From assembly GCA_965216905.1 (NCBI GenBank), contig OZ244213.1, positions 2,232,001 to 2,296,000 of the forward strand: a stretch of DNA of 64,000 nucleotides, in the 5' to 3' direction. The number at the start of each line of letters is the position of its first letter. Positions within the stretch are counted from its first letter, which is position 1. The notes under the pieces are model-generated. The model did not search any database, was not told the DNA's origin, and saw nothing but the letters and a program-made list of their open reading frames with translations. Shown one piece after another: positions 7,616 to 16,090 of this stretch. The position numbers and the translations under genes are program-made. Source of the stretch: G965216905 sp965216905 (GTDB taxonomy: Bacteria > Actinomycetota > Acidimicrobiia > Spongiisociales > ZC4RG35).

Positions 7616-10060
7616 TCACATCCGAACTCGTTCACTTCGAGGGTCGTAGAAGGAGCGAATGGACGCGGTGGCCGGGACCCGCACGGCTGCAACCTCGATC
7701 TCGAAGCTACCGGCGTCGATCCATTCACGGTCCACGCCGTCGTCATCGGAGACGTAACCCATGGCCAGGCACCGGTCCTGGGTGTAGCTCCACATGCCGG
7801 ATGTGGTTCGCCCGACCATCCGGCCGTCTCGATAGATCGGCTCGTCGTGATAGAGGAGACGCTCGGGATCCTCGAGCCGGAACTGCAGGAGCCGCCGAGT
7901 CCTCGGCATCGTTCGCAGGTCCATCAGTGCATCGCGACCGCGGAAGTCGCCCGGCTTGTCCCAGGCGACTGCAAAGCCCAGCCCCGCCTCGAGGGGGGTG
8001 TCCTCGTCCGTGATGTCGTGCCCCCAGTGCCGGTATCCGGCCTCGAGGCGCAGCGAGTTCATGGCGTGGTAGCCGGCGTGTCGAAGCCCGACGGCTTGCC
8101 CGGCCTCCACGATCGCGTCGTGCAGGGATGCCGCCTGGTCGGAGGCGATGTACAACTCCCACCCCAGCTCGCCGACGTAGCTCATGCGCAAAGCCAGGAC
8201 GTCGTGACCGGCGACGGTCATCGGCCGGGCGGTCCCGAACGGGAACGATGGATCGTCGAGTGCGGCTTCGGAGAGGGGGGCGAGGAGCGTGCGCGATTCC
8301 GGCCCCATCACCCCGAGGATCGCCGTCGCGACCGTGTGCTCGGTGATCTCGACGTCGAAGCCGCGTGCCGACCGTCGAAGGAACGATTCGTCCCGCACGG
8401 GAGCCGCCGCGCCCGATACGACCATGAACCGGTCCTCGTCGAGCCGCGTGACCGTCACATCGGCCTCGATGCCGCCCCGGTCGTTGAGCCACTGGGTGTA
8501 GACGACCCTTCCGACCTCGCCCACGACCGAGCCCGCCGAGATCCAGTCGAGCAGCGATGCGGCCCCCGGTCCCTGAACGTCGAAGGTCACGAACGATGTC
8601 TGGTCGAACAGCCCCACGGCCTGGCGAACGGCGCGGCACTCCCGGCCGCAGGAGTCGAACCAGTTCTGTTTGCCGTACGAGTACACGTAGTGGCGGTCGG
8701 CGCCCGCGCTCGCGAACCAGTTGGGCCGCTCCCATCCGGCGGTTTGCCCGAAGACCGCCCCGGCACCCTCCAGGCGGTCGTGCAGAGGTGACCGCCTGAT
8801 GTCGCGACCATGATCATATTGTCGGAACGGCCAGTGCATCGCATAGAGCAACCCGAGACTCTCAGGGATTCGCTCGGTCAGGAACGATCGGCTCGATTCG
8901 TGGGGGAGGGCCCGCCGGATGTCCACGGGCCACAGGTCCATCGGTGGGTGCCCGTCGACGATCCAGTCGGCCAGCACCCATCCGACTCCACCGGCAGATT
9001 GGATTCCGACCGAGTTGAAGCCGGCTGCGACGAAGCACCGATCCACCTCGGGCGACTCGCCCAGGTAGTACACGCCGTCGGGCGTGAACGCCTCCGGCCC
9101 ATTGAAGAACAGATGGATCCCGGCGTCGGCCAGTACCGGCATTCGGTGAATGGCGCGCTCGAAGATCGGACCGACATGGTCCCAGTCCTCGGCGAGCGTC
9201 CCGAAGCTGAAGTCTCGCGGAATGCCGTCCGGTCGCCACACCTTGCCGCGTGGTTCGAAGAACCCGGCCATGATCTTCCCGGTCTCCTCCTTGAAGTACG
9301 TGTAGTTGGTGGGGTCGCGGAGGGTGGGCATGCCGGCTGCCATGCCCTCGATGGGCTCGGTGACGATGTAGAAGTGCTCGCACGCCTGGAGTGGGACGTT
9401 GACGCCGGCGGTGGCGGCCAGGTGCCGCGTCCACATGCCGGCCGCCAGCACGACGGTCTCGGACTCCACGGGTCCCACCTCGGTCTCGACGCCGACGATC
9501 CGCCCATGTTCGACGCGTAGACCTTCGACGGCGACCCCTTCGACGATGCGAACGCCCATGTCCTTGGCGCCCTTGGCCAGCGCCATGGTGGTGTCGACCG
9601 GGCTCGTCTGTCCGTCTCCGGGAATGGCGACGGCACCGATGAGGTCCTCGGTGTTGAGGAAAGGCCAAGACTCGGCGGCCTCGTCGAGGTCGATCTGCCG
9701 CATCTCGACGCCCACGGTTCGCGCCATCGACATCCCTCGCAGAATCTCTTCCCAGCGCTCGGGATCGGAGGCCACCGAAATGGAACCGGTTCGCCGGTAA
9801 CCGGTCGCCTGGCCGGTCTCGGCTTCGAGCGACTCGAAGAGCCGGGCCGAGTAGGTGGCGAGCCGCGTCAACGAGTGGGACGACTTGAGTTGGGAAACGA
9901 GTCCGGCCGCGTGCCAGGTCGTGCCACCGGTCAGCCGGCCCTGCTCGATCAGCAGGACATCGCTCAGGCCGCGCTGGGCGAGGTGGTAGGCGGTGCTGCA
10001 TCCGATGATGCCTCCCCCGACGATGACGATCTCGGCTCGGTCCGGGAGCCCGGTTGGCAT
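7616..10060 (-). CDS. Dimethylglycine/sarcosine dehydrogenase-like flavoenzyme with folate domain (copy 1)
   Basis: An 814-residue two-domain enzyme. Residues 1-370 are a DAO-type FAD oxidoreductase: dinucleotide motif IVIVGGGIIG (11-20) and the covalent-flavin motif TTWHAAGL with His50, the residue that carries FAD in dimethylglycine dehydrogenase. Residues about 430-810 are a GcvT-like aminomethyltransferase domain (SYVGELGWELYI, MNSLRLEAGYRHWGHDI), which in relatives captures the removed methyl as methylene-tetrahydrofolate. The reaction is therefore probably oxidative N-demethylation of a small secondary or tertiary amine. It faces the iclR gene across a promoter with a 19-bp dyad, and has a strong AAGGAAGGA ribosome site. 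The exact amine is unknown. Confidence 0.93.
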   Translation of the reverse strand: MPTGLPDRAEIVIVGGGIIGCSTAYHLAQRGLSDVLLIEQGRLTGGTTWHAAGLVSQLKSSHSLTRLATYSARLFESLEAETGQATGYRRTGSISVASDPERWEEILRGMSMARTVGVEMRQIDLDEAAESWPFLNTEDLIGAVAIPGDGQTSPVDTTMALAKGAKDMGVRIVEGVAVEGLRVEHGRIVGVETEVGPVESETVVLAAGMWTRHLAATAGVNVPLQACEHFYIVTEPIEGMAAGMPTLRDPTNYTYFKEETGKIMAGFFEPRGKVWRPDGIPRDFSFGTLAEDWDHVGPIFERAIHRMPVLADAGIHLFFNGPEAFTPDGVYYLGESPEVDRCFVAAGFNSVGIQSAGGVGWVLADWIVDGHPPMDLWPVDIRRALPHESSRSFLTERIPESLGLLYAMHWPFRQYDHGRDIRRSPLHDRLEGAGAVFGQTAGWERPNWFASAGADRHYVYSYGKQNWFDSCGRECRAVRQAVGLFDQTSFVTFDVQGPGAASLLDWISAGSVVGEVGRVVYTQWLNDRGGIEADVTVTRLDEDRFMVVSGAAAPVRDESFLRRSARGFDVEITEHTVATAILGVMGPESRTLLAPLSEAALDDPSFPFGTARPMTVAGHDVLALRMSYVGELGWELYIASDQAASLHDAIVEAGQAVGLRHAGYHAMNSLRLEAGYRHWGHDITDEDTPLEAGLGFAVAWDKPGDFRGRDALMDLRTMPRTRRLLQFRLEDPERLLYHDEPIYRDGRMVGRTTSGMWSYTQDRCLAMGYVSDDDGVDREWIDAGSFEIEVAAVRVPATASIRSFYDPRSERVRM

Positions 10061-10095
10061 CTTGATCCTTCCTTCGATTGGTATTCGGTCTCTGT

Positions 10096-10114
10096 CGTTC
10101 CGCCTACCGGAACG
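10096..10114. promoter_or_regulatory. Candidate IclR operator (site 1)
   Basis: Perfect 7-5-7 inverted repeat CGTTCCG-CCTAC-CGGAACG in the 115-base divergent region between the first flavoenzyme gene and iclR. A TAGGGT -10 box for iclR lies at 10125-10130. A related dyad of equal 17-base core length occurs at 14965-14981. Confidence 0.6.
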
Positions 10115-10175
10115 TTCTGGTCAGTAGGGTGCCGGGCAGGAGGGAGTGTGGAGTCCGCGAATCAGCGAGGTGACC

Positions 10176-10922
10176 ATGCAGGCGATCGAGCGTGCCTTTG
10201 CCGTCCTGCGAGCCGTTCGCGCCGCCTCCGGGAACGTCGGGGTCGGTGCGGTCGCTCGTGCGACCGGGCTTCCGAAGAGCACGGTGTCTCGCCTGCTCGC
10301 CAGTCTCGAAGCGGTCGACGCAGTCGAGCGAGTGGGCGACACCGGTCGGTACGCAATCTCCACCGGGCTGGCGGCGCTGGCCGGTGGGGCGACGTCGATC
10401 AGCTCGCTGCGCGACTTGGTGCGACCGGTGCTTCGGGACCTGGTTGAGGAGTTGGACGAGAGCGCGGGGCTCACCGTCGAAGACGGCGGTGGCGCCTTGT
10501 ACGTCGATCACGTTGCTCCCGACACTGCCGTCATGACACGAGATTGGACGGGGATGCGGTTTCCGTTCCACACGGTCGCCGGCGGGTTGGCGACCATGAC
10601 GACCTGGTCGGATTCCCAGATCGCCGAGTATGCGGCGCCGGGTCTGGATCGGTTCACCGACCGGACGATCGCCACCTTCGACACGCTGCGGCAGCGACTG
10701 CTCGGAGCCCGTCGGAGCGGATATGTCTGGACGCTGGGAGAGTTCGACGAAGAGATCAATGGTGTCGGTGCACCGATCCGTGACGGCGAGGGGACTGCCA
10801 TCGCCGCCGTCACCGTCTACGGACCCGGCTATCGATTCCCGGGCAATCGCGATCCGGACGCGGTGGGCCGACTGGTCCGCGAGGCCGCCCAACGTGTGGA
10901 ACGCCTCCATCACCGCGTGTGA
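10176..10922 (+). CDS. IclR-family transcriptional regulator
   Basis: A regulator of about 248 residues with the IclR layout. The N-terminal winged helix (NVGVGAVARATGLPKSTVSRLLASLEA, given in part) binds DNA, and the C-terminal GAF-like domain (RFPFHTVAGGLATMTTW, the GYVWTLGEFDEEINGVGAPI region, IAAVTVYGPGYRF) senses an effector. The ATG at 10176 has GAGG five bases upstream and begins MQAIERAF, the usual IclR start; GTG at 10146 or 10170 would add 10 or 2 residues. The gene is divergent from the first flavoenzyme gene and its 3' end overlaps the mttB-like gene by 13 bases, convergently. It is the only regulator in the island and is the natural candidate for the GTTYC-N7-GGAAC dyads. Confidence 0.92.
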   Translation: MQAIERAFAVLRAVRAASGNVGVGAVARATGLPKSTVSRLLASLEAVDAVERVGDTGRYAISTGLAALAGGATSISSLRDLVRPVLRDLVEELDESAGLTVEDGGGALYVDHVAPDTAVMTRDWTGMRFPFHTVAGGLATMTTWSDSQIAEYAAPGLDRFTDRTIATFDTLRQRLLGARRSGYVWTLGEFDEEINGVGAPIRDGEGTAIAAVTVYGPGYRFPGNRDPDAVGRLVREAAQRVERLHHRV

Positions 10923-12472
10923 GTCGGCGGCCGAACCGACTCGACCGGCAGCCGGATGGGAAAGCGAGCACGGATGACGTCGTCGGTGGCGGGCGGGATG
11001 TGGCGCGGGAAGTGGCTCGCCAGGACGGTCCGTACATAACGGTTGGCCCGGTCTGCGGCGGTCGTCCCGCCGGCGTCCTTCCAATCTTCCGGGTTGGTTC
11101 GGTCGCCGATCGCCGGGTAGAGGTACTCGCGTTGCATCACCGCCAGCGTCTGCTCGTGGCCGAGAAAATGGCCGGCGCCGTGGACGACGTCCCGGATCAC
11201 GTCGGCGGCGAGCGTGGCCGGGTTCACCTCGATTCCGCGGACGGTCCGGTTGGTCGCCCCCAGCAGGTCGTTGTCGATCACCAGCATCTCGGGCGAACAG
11301 GCCAGGAGTGACGCCAGCATGCCGGCCGATTCGTACACCAGATTGGCCCCGGCATGGGCGGCCAGCGACACCGTGAGACCCTTTTCGTGGCCCGCCTGGG
11401 CATCGGGGACTTTCGAATCGGACATGCCGGCCGCCACCCCCGAGGGCAGCCCCAGCCAGTTGGCCACCTGGGCGGCCGCCGCCATCAGGACCGCCTCCTC
11501 ACCGCTCCCGCCCGACATCGCCCCGGTTCGCAGATCGGAGACGAACGGCCACAGCCCCATCACGCAGGGATGACCGGGTGACAGCAGGTTCACGACGGTG
11601 AGCGCCGCCAGGCATTCGGCGAGTGCCTGGGCCAAGGATCCGGCCAGGGGGGCGGGAGAGGTGGCACCCGCCTGGCCGGCCGACAGCAGGTTGATGGGCA
11701 TGCCGGTTCGAACCTGGGCCACCATGCATTGAGCCGATTCCACCGCGAAACGCAGGGGCGGGACCACGAAGGTGTTGTTGGCAACCGCGAACGGGCGCTT
11801 GCGAAAGGCGCCCTCGGCGCCGAGGGCGGTGTCGAACATGTCGACGACCTCGTATACGTGCTCTGGGTGGAAGAAGGACGTGCCGACCGGTTTGGTGGTG
11901 CCCATCATCACCGCATACGCAGTGTTGACGTCCAACTCACGAGCGTCGCCCAGCTCACGGGCGACCACCGGACGGACGAAGAAGTGGAGGTCTTCGAGCG
12001 TGTCGGCGAGCCGCGCCAGGTCGTAGAGGTCCTGGGTGGTGGAGTGACGGAACGCGCGGCTCTCGTGGTCGAGGATCAGGACTGCGGCGCCGGCGGTGCC
12101 GAAGTGCACCCGCCGATCGGACAGATCGATGCTGCGGTCCTCGTCCAGTCCGTGCCAGACGAAGCCCGGTGCCGCCCGGTCGATGGCCCGGAGGACCATG
12201 TCTCGTGGGAACCGAAGTCGCCCGCCGTCGTCGACATGGCCGCCGGCTTCGGTGACGACCTCCACGAACTCCGGAATGGGGCTGCCCATGCCGGGGTCTT
12301 CGAGGAGGTCGAGCGCCGTCGCCAACACGGCTTCCATCTGTGATTCGGTCAGTGGCTGGTAGGCACCGCCGGTCATACCCGGCCGGACGGGACGCTCGCC
12401 CGGATCGAGTCCGGCGGTCCGTGTGGCCACCCGTGCCGCCCGGCCGCCGGCCCGGCGTCGCCGGTCGCTCAT
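10910..12472 (-). CDS. MttB-family (trimethylamine methyltransferase-like) protein, non-pyrrolysine
   Basis: A 520-residue MttB-superfamily protein. Recognisable blocks are LLEDPGMGSPIPEFVEVV near the N-terminus, FGTAGAAVLILDHESR, GTSFFHPEHVYEVVDMFD, INLLSAGQAGATSPAPLAGS, GMSDSKVPDAQAGHEKG and GHFLGHEQTLAVMQREYLYP. Authentic trimethylamine methyltransferases carry an amber-encoded pyrrolysine; this frame is open from start to stop, so it belongs to the non-pyrrolysine branch, whose characterised members demethylate quaternary amines such as glycine betaine, proline betaine or carnitine and pass the methyl to a corrinoid protein. No corrinoid protein gene is nearby. Its start overlaps the second flavoenzyme stop (ATGA), so the two are translated together. 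Substrate unknown. Confidence 0.92.
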   Translation of the reverse strand: MSDRRRRAGGRAARVATRTAGLDPGERPVRPGMTGGAYQPLTESQMEAVLATALDLLEDPGMGSPIPEFVEVVTEAGGHVDDGGRLRFPRDMVLRAIDRAAPGFVWHGLDEDRSIDLSDRRVHFGTAGAAVLILDHESRAFRHSTTQDLYDLARLADTLEDLHFFVRPVVARELGDARELDVNTAYAVMMGTTKPVGTSFFHPEHVYEVVDMFDTALGAEGAFRKRPFAVANNTFVVPPLRFAVESAQCMVAQVRTGMPINLLSAGQAGATSPAPLAGSLAQALAECLAALTVVNLLSPGHPCVMGLWPFVSDLRTGAMSGGSGEEAVLMAAAAQVANWLGLPSGVAAGMSDSKVPDAQAGHEKGLTVSLAAHAGANLVYESAGMLASLLACSPEMLVIDNDLLGATNRTVRGIEVNPATLAADVIRDVVHGAGHFLGHEQTLAVMQREYLYPAIGDRTNPEDWKDAGGTTAADRANRYVRTVLASHFPRHIPPATDDVIRARFPIRLPVESVRPPTHTR

Positions 12473-14886
12473 CCGGCCCGCAGCCGTTCGTTGGCCGGAT
12501 CCCAGGCGGCCGAGTCGATCACCGTGGCACCCCGGCGCTCGCCGAGGATCTCGATGTCGAACACCGATCCCGCCGGCTCGAACGCCGGGTCCACGTATGC
12601 GAAGAAGAGGCTCTTGCCGACCGAGTGTCCATACGCGCCCGATGTCGTGAGCCCGATGATGCGATCACCGTCCATCACCGGTTCGTTCCCGCGGCAGTCG
12701 GCACCTTCGGCGTCGACCTCGCCGTACACGCACACCATGGCCAGCGGTCCGTCTCGACGCTCGACCACCGCATCGCGTCCCAGGAAGTCGGTGTCCCAGT
12801 CCACGAACCGTTCGATGCGTGCTTCCACCGGGGTGACCTCGGTGGTGAGCTCGCTTCCCATCGCCTTGTATGCCTTCTCGATCCTCATCACGTTCATTGC
12901 CGAGCTTCCGAAGTCGCGGACGCCGAGGTCGGCACCCGCCTCGTGAACCGCTTCGTACAAGCGCACCATGTCGTCGAGTTGGTGATGGAGCTCCCAGCCC
13001 AGCTCGCCGACGTAGCTGACCCGCAGGGCCAGGCAGGTGATGCCCGCCACGGCGATCTCCCGACCGCTGAGCCATCCGAATGCGTCGTTGTCGAGGTCGG
13101 CATCCGTCAGCCGTTGCAGCAGCGTTCGCGACCGGGGTCCGGTCACCGTCAGGATCCCCCGTTCGTCGGTGACGTCCCGCAGCCGGACGTCCTCATCGCC
13201 GCCGGTGTGGAACCGGAGCCAGTCGAAGTCGTGGACCTGGTTGGTGATCCCCGAGTTGAGGTAGAAGCGGTCCTCGGCGATCCGGGTGACGGTCATCTCC
13301 GCTTCGATCCCACCCAGTGGCGTCAGGAAATGGGTCAGGCGGATCCCGCCCTGGCGTCGAGGCAGCTGGTTGGCGCTGAGCCGTTCGAGCATGGCCGCTG
13401 CATCAGCGCCTTCGACCTCGAACTTCGAGAACGCGGTGAGGTCGGCGATCCCGACGGCACTGCGGACGGCCCGAACCTCGGCGCCGATCAGATCGAAGGC
13501 AGAGGACCGGCCGAAGGCATAGGTCTCCGGCGATCCATCGGGCGAGAAGTGGCGGACCCGCTCCCATCCGAACACCTCCTGCCACTGGGCACCCTTGGCA
13601 TCGAGGGTGTCGTAGAGCGGAGTCTGCTTGACCGGTCGTCCCGCCGGCCGGTACTCGCCGGGCATGCGGACTTGGTACATCTCGTGGTACTCGTCGATCG
13701 ACCTCGCCAGGGTGTAGTCGCCCGGGGCGTAGGGTCCGAACCGCCGAGGGTCCATCTCGGCGACGTTGATCTCGGTCTGCCCGTGGACCATCCATTGAGC
13801 CAGGTACTTGCCTGCGCCCGGACCCTGGCAGACGCCGATGGAGGCGCCGACGCACATCCAGTAGTTGCGGAGCCCCGGGGCCGGGCCCATGAGGTATCCG
13901 GCGTCGGGGGTGTGGGTGATGGGTCCGGAGACGACCTTCTTGATTCCGGCTTCCTGGAAGGCGGGGATGCGGCGTCCGGCCAGTTCCAGCCATGGCAACA
14001 GCCGTTCCACATCGGGCGGGGTCAGATGAAAGCTGAGATCCCAGTCGATGCCATCCAGTCCGTAGGGAACCGATCCTCGGGTCTCGTAGGGTCCGACGAT
14101 CAGCCCGTCGTGCTCACGCCGGAAGTAGCACGACGCCCGAGGGTCCCGGACCACCGGGACCTCGAAGTCGAGCGCGGCCATCTCGGGGAAGGACTCGGTG
14201 ACGATGTACTGATGGATCATCGAGACGATCGGCACGTCGAGTCCGACCATCGCTCCCAACTGGGGTCCGTAGTGACCGGCGGCGTTGACCACGTGCTCGG
14301 CGATGATCGTTCCCTGCTGCGAGATGATCTCCCACCGGCCGTCCGGCAGCTGGTTCATGTCGACGACCCGGTTGTGCCGCACGATCTCCGCCCCCAACCG
14401 ACGGGCGCCGGTGGCCATGGCGTTCGTGGATGCGGTGGGATCGCTCCAGCCATCGTGGGGCGTGTGAAAGCCGAGCACCACGTCCTCGACATCGAGCAGT
14501 GGGTGGAGCCCTCGGATCTCTGACGGTCCGATGAGGTGGGACTCGACGCCGACCAGGTCGAGCATGCCGTGGACGTACCGGAACCAGTCTGCCTCGTCGC
14601 GATTGGTGGCGAGCCGGATCGCCCCGCAGCCGTGCCAGCCGGTGTGCATTCCGGTCTCGGCCTCCAATTCGTCGTAGAGCTTTGCTCCGTAGGCGTGGAC
14701 CTTGGCCATGTTGAGACTGCCGATGAAGTGAGGCACCAGGCCGGCGGCGTGCCACGTAGACCCAGACGTCAGCTCGCCTTTCTCGATCAGAACCGTGTCC
14801 GTCCACCCCTCGTGTGCCAGGTGGTAGAGCAGCGCCACCCCCATGGCGCCGCCTCCGACGATCACACACCGGGCTTCATCACGCAT
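12469..14886 (-). CDS. Dimethylglycine/sarcosine dehydrogenase-like flavoenzyme with folate domain (copy 2)
   Basis: An 805-residue paralogue of the enzyme at 7616-10060, with the same order of domains. FAD motif VIVGGGAMG (8-16), covalent-flavin motif STWHAAGL with His46, then a GcvT-type folate domain from about residue 430 (SYVGELGWELHHQ, MNVMRIEKAYKAMGSEL). The two copies are clearly diverged in the substrate half, for instance GGIIG against GGAMG and different loops after HAAGL, so they probably act on successive methyl groups or different amines. It heads a two-gene operon with the MttB-like gene; a GGAGG site precedes the ATG. It is divergent from the hydroxyacid-dehydrogenase operon across 214 bases. 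Confidence 0.93.
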   Translation of the reverse strand: MRDEARCVIVGGGAMGVALLYHLAHEGWTDTVLIEKGELTSGSTWHAAGLVPHFIGSLNMAKVHAYGAKLYDELEAETGMHTGWHGCGAIRLATNRDEADWFRYVHGMLDLVGVESHLIGPSEIRGLHPLLDVEDVVLGFHTPHDGWSDPTASTNAMATGARRLGAEIVRHNRVVDMNQLPDGRWEIISQQGTIIAEHVVNAAGHYGPQLGAMVGLDVPIVSMIHQYIVTESFPEMAALDFEVPVVRDPRASCYFRREHDGLIVGPYETRGSVPYGLDGIDWDLSFHLTPPDVERLLPWLELAGRRIPAFQEAGIKKVVSGPITHTPDAGYLMGPAPGLRNYWMCVGASIGVCQGPGAGKYLAQWMVHGQTEINVAEMDPRRFGPYAPGDYTLARSIDEYHEMYQVRMPGEYRPAGRPVKQTPLYDTLDAKGAQWQEVFGWERVRHFSPDGSPETYAFGRSSAFDLIGAEVRAVRSAVGIADLTAFSKFEVEGADAAAMLERLSANQLPRRQGGIRLTHFLTPLGGIEAEMTVTRIAEDRFYLNSGITNQVHDFDWLRFHTGGDEDVRLRDVTDERGILTVTGPRSRTLLQRLTDADLDNDAFGWLSGREIAVAGITCLALRVSYVGELGWELHHQLDDMVRLYEAVHEAGADLGVRDFGSSAMNVMRIEKAYKAMGSELTTEVTPVEARIERFVDWDTDFLGRDAVVERRDGPLAMVCVYGEVDAEGADCRGNEPVMDGDRIIGLTTSGAYGHSVGKSLFFAYVDPAFEPAGSVFDIEILGERRGATVIDSAAWDPANERLRAG

Positions 14887-14964
14887 GCGGGCACCTCCGC
14901 CTTCGCCACCTGGACGAGCGATCGATCCGGGTTCCTCATCGATCCCGAGTGTGCACCGATCGGT

Positions 14965-14981
14965 GTTTCACTGAGTGGAAC
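14965..14981. promoter_or_regulatory. Candidate IclR operator (site 2)
   Basis: Imperfect dyad GTTTCAC-TGA-GTGGAAC in the divergent region 14887-15100 between the flavoenzyme-mttB operon and the dehydrogenase operon. It aligns with site 1 (GTTCCGCCTACCGGAAC) at 11 of 17 positions including both outer arms. It is joined on its left to a perfect palindrome CACCGATCGGTG at 14954-14965. The rest of the 214-base region shows no gene. Confidence 0.5.
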
Positions 14982-15100
14982 GGTTCGCTCTTCAGTACAT
15001 CGCCGACTGTACCGTCGGATCGAGGCCGGTGTCGGGCCCGCGCTCGGGTCATCTCGGTCGGTACAGTCCGTCGGCGGCGCGCGCAGAGAAGGAGACCTGC

Positions 15101-16090
15101 ATGGGTGACGACGACCTCCCGGTCGGCCGGGTCGGATTCATCGGACTCGGCAACGTCGGTGGGAAGCTGGCGGGCTCGTTGGCTCGGAACGGCGTCGACC
15201 TCGTGGTCTCGGATCTCGACGATGCGAAGATGGGCGGGCTCGTCCAAGCCGGAGCGCAACCGGCGGCCGATCTCACCCACTTGGCTTCCTCGTGTGACAT
15301 CGTGATCACCTGTCTGCCGTCACCCACCGTGGTCGCCTCGGTGATGGAGGGATCGGGTGGCGTGATCGAGCACCTGCGGACCGAGGCCATCTGGATCGAG
15401 ATGAGTACCACCGACCACCTGGAGGTACGGCGACTGGGAAGCCATGTCCGAGGTCGTGGCGGTGATGCGCTGGATTGTCCGGTGTCCGGCGGGTGCCATC
15501 GGGCCGCCACCGGCAACATCACCATCCTGGCCGGAGGACGGCGCCCGACCTTCGAGCGAGTGCTTCCGCTGCTCACCTTCATGGGGTACGAGGTGATCCA
15601 CACCGGTGATCTCGGTACCGCCTCGATGCTGAAGGTCGTGACGAACTATCTCGCCACCGCCAACCTGATCAGCCTCACCGAGGCGCTGACCACCTGCCGG
15701 GCGCTCGGCTTGAACCTGAATGTCGCCTACGAGGCCATCGCCCGGTCTTCGGGGACTTCGTTCGTGCACGAGACGGAGAGTCAGGTGATCTTGAACGGCA
15801 GCCGAGACATCAACTTCACGATGGAGTTGGTCGCCAAGGACGTCGGGCTGTTCCAGCGGCTGGCGGACTCGGTGGGTGTGCCGGTCGAGCTCTCGCCATT
15901 GATGCTGGAGATCATCGGCGACGCCATGGCTCGCTACGGGCCGCGGGAGTGGTCGCCCAACCTCATTCGCCGCCTCGAGGATGCCACCGGACTCCGGGTG
16001 CTGGCACCGGGGTTTCCGCCGGAGATCGTCGATGAGCTTCCCGAGCGCCGCGGGTTCGAGGTTCGGCTTCCGGATCGCGGTCGCCAGTGA
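15101..16090 (+). CDS. 3-hydroxyisobutyrate-dehydrogenase-family NAD-dependent beta-hydroxyacid dehydrogenase
   Basis: A 329-residue beta-hydroxyacid dehydrogenase. The NAD-binding start VGFIGLGNVGGKLAGSLARNG, the substrate-binding DCPVSGGCHRAATGN, the catalytic-Lys helix MLKVVTNYLATANLI and the C-terminal KDVGLFQRLADSVGVPVEL are all in place. The ATG at 15101 has AAGGAG six bases before it, which decides the start over the longer open frame. It starts a tight operon: the next gene overlaps its stop (GTGA), and the one after that overlaps again. In the island it could oxidise a hydroxyacid released after dehydration or deamination. Substrate not deducible from sequence. Confidence 0.92.
   Translation: MGDDDLPVGRVGFIGLGNVGGKLAGSLARNGVDLVVSDLDDAKMGGLVQAGAQPAADLTHLASSCDIVITCLPSPTVVASVMEGSGGVIEHLRTEAIWIEMSTTDHLEVRRLGSHVRGRGGDALDCPVSGGCHRAATGNITILAGGRRPTFERVLPLLTFMGYEVIHTGDLGTASMLKVVTNYLATANLISLTEALTTCRALGLNLNVAYEAIARSSGTSFVHETESQVILNGSRDINFTMELVAKDVGLFQRLADSVGVPVELSPLMLEIIGDAMARYGPREWSPNLIRRLEDATGLRVLAPGFPPEIVDELPERRGFEVRLPDRGRQ

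Noticed and set aside
10910..12472. Pyrrolysine-containing trimethylamine methyltransferase
   Set aside because: No in-frame amber codon within the gene and no pyl genes in the window.
14954..14965. Palindrome CACCGATCGGTG and the similar ACCCGATCGGGT at 25756-25767 as a shared operator
   Set aside because: The shared core CCGATCGG is centred on CGATCG, a very frequent word in this genome, including inside genes.
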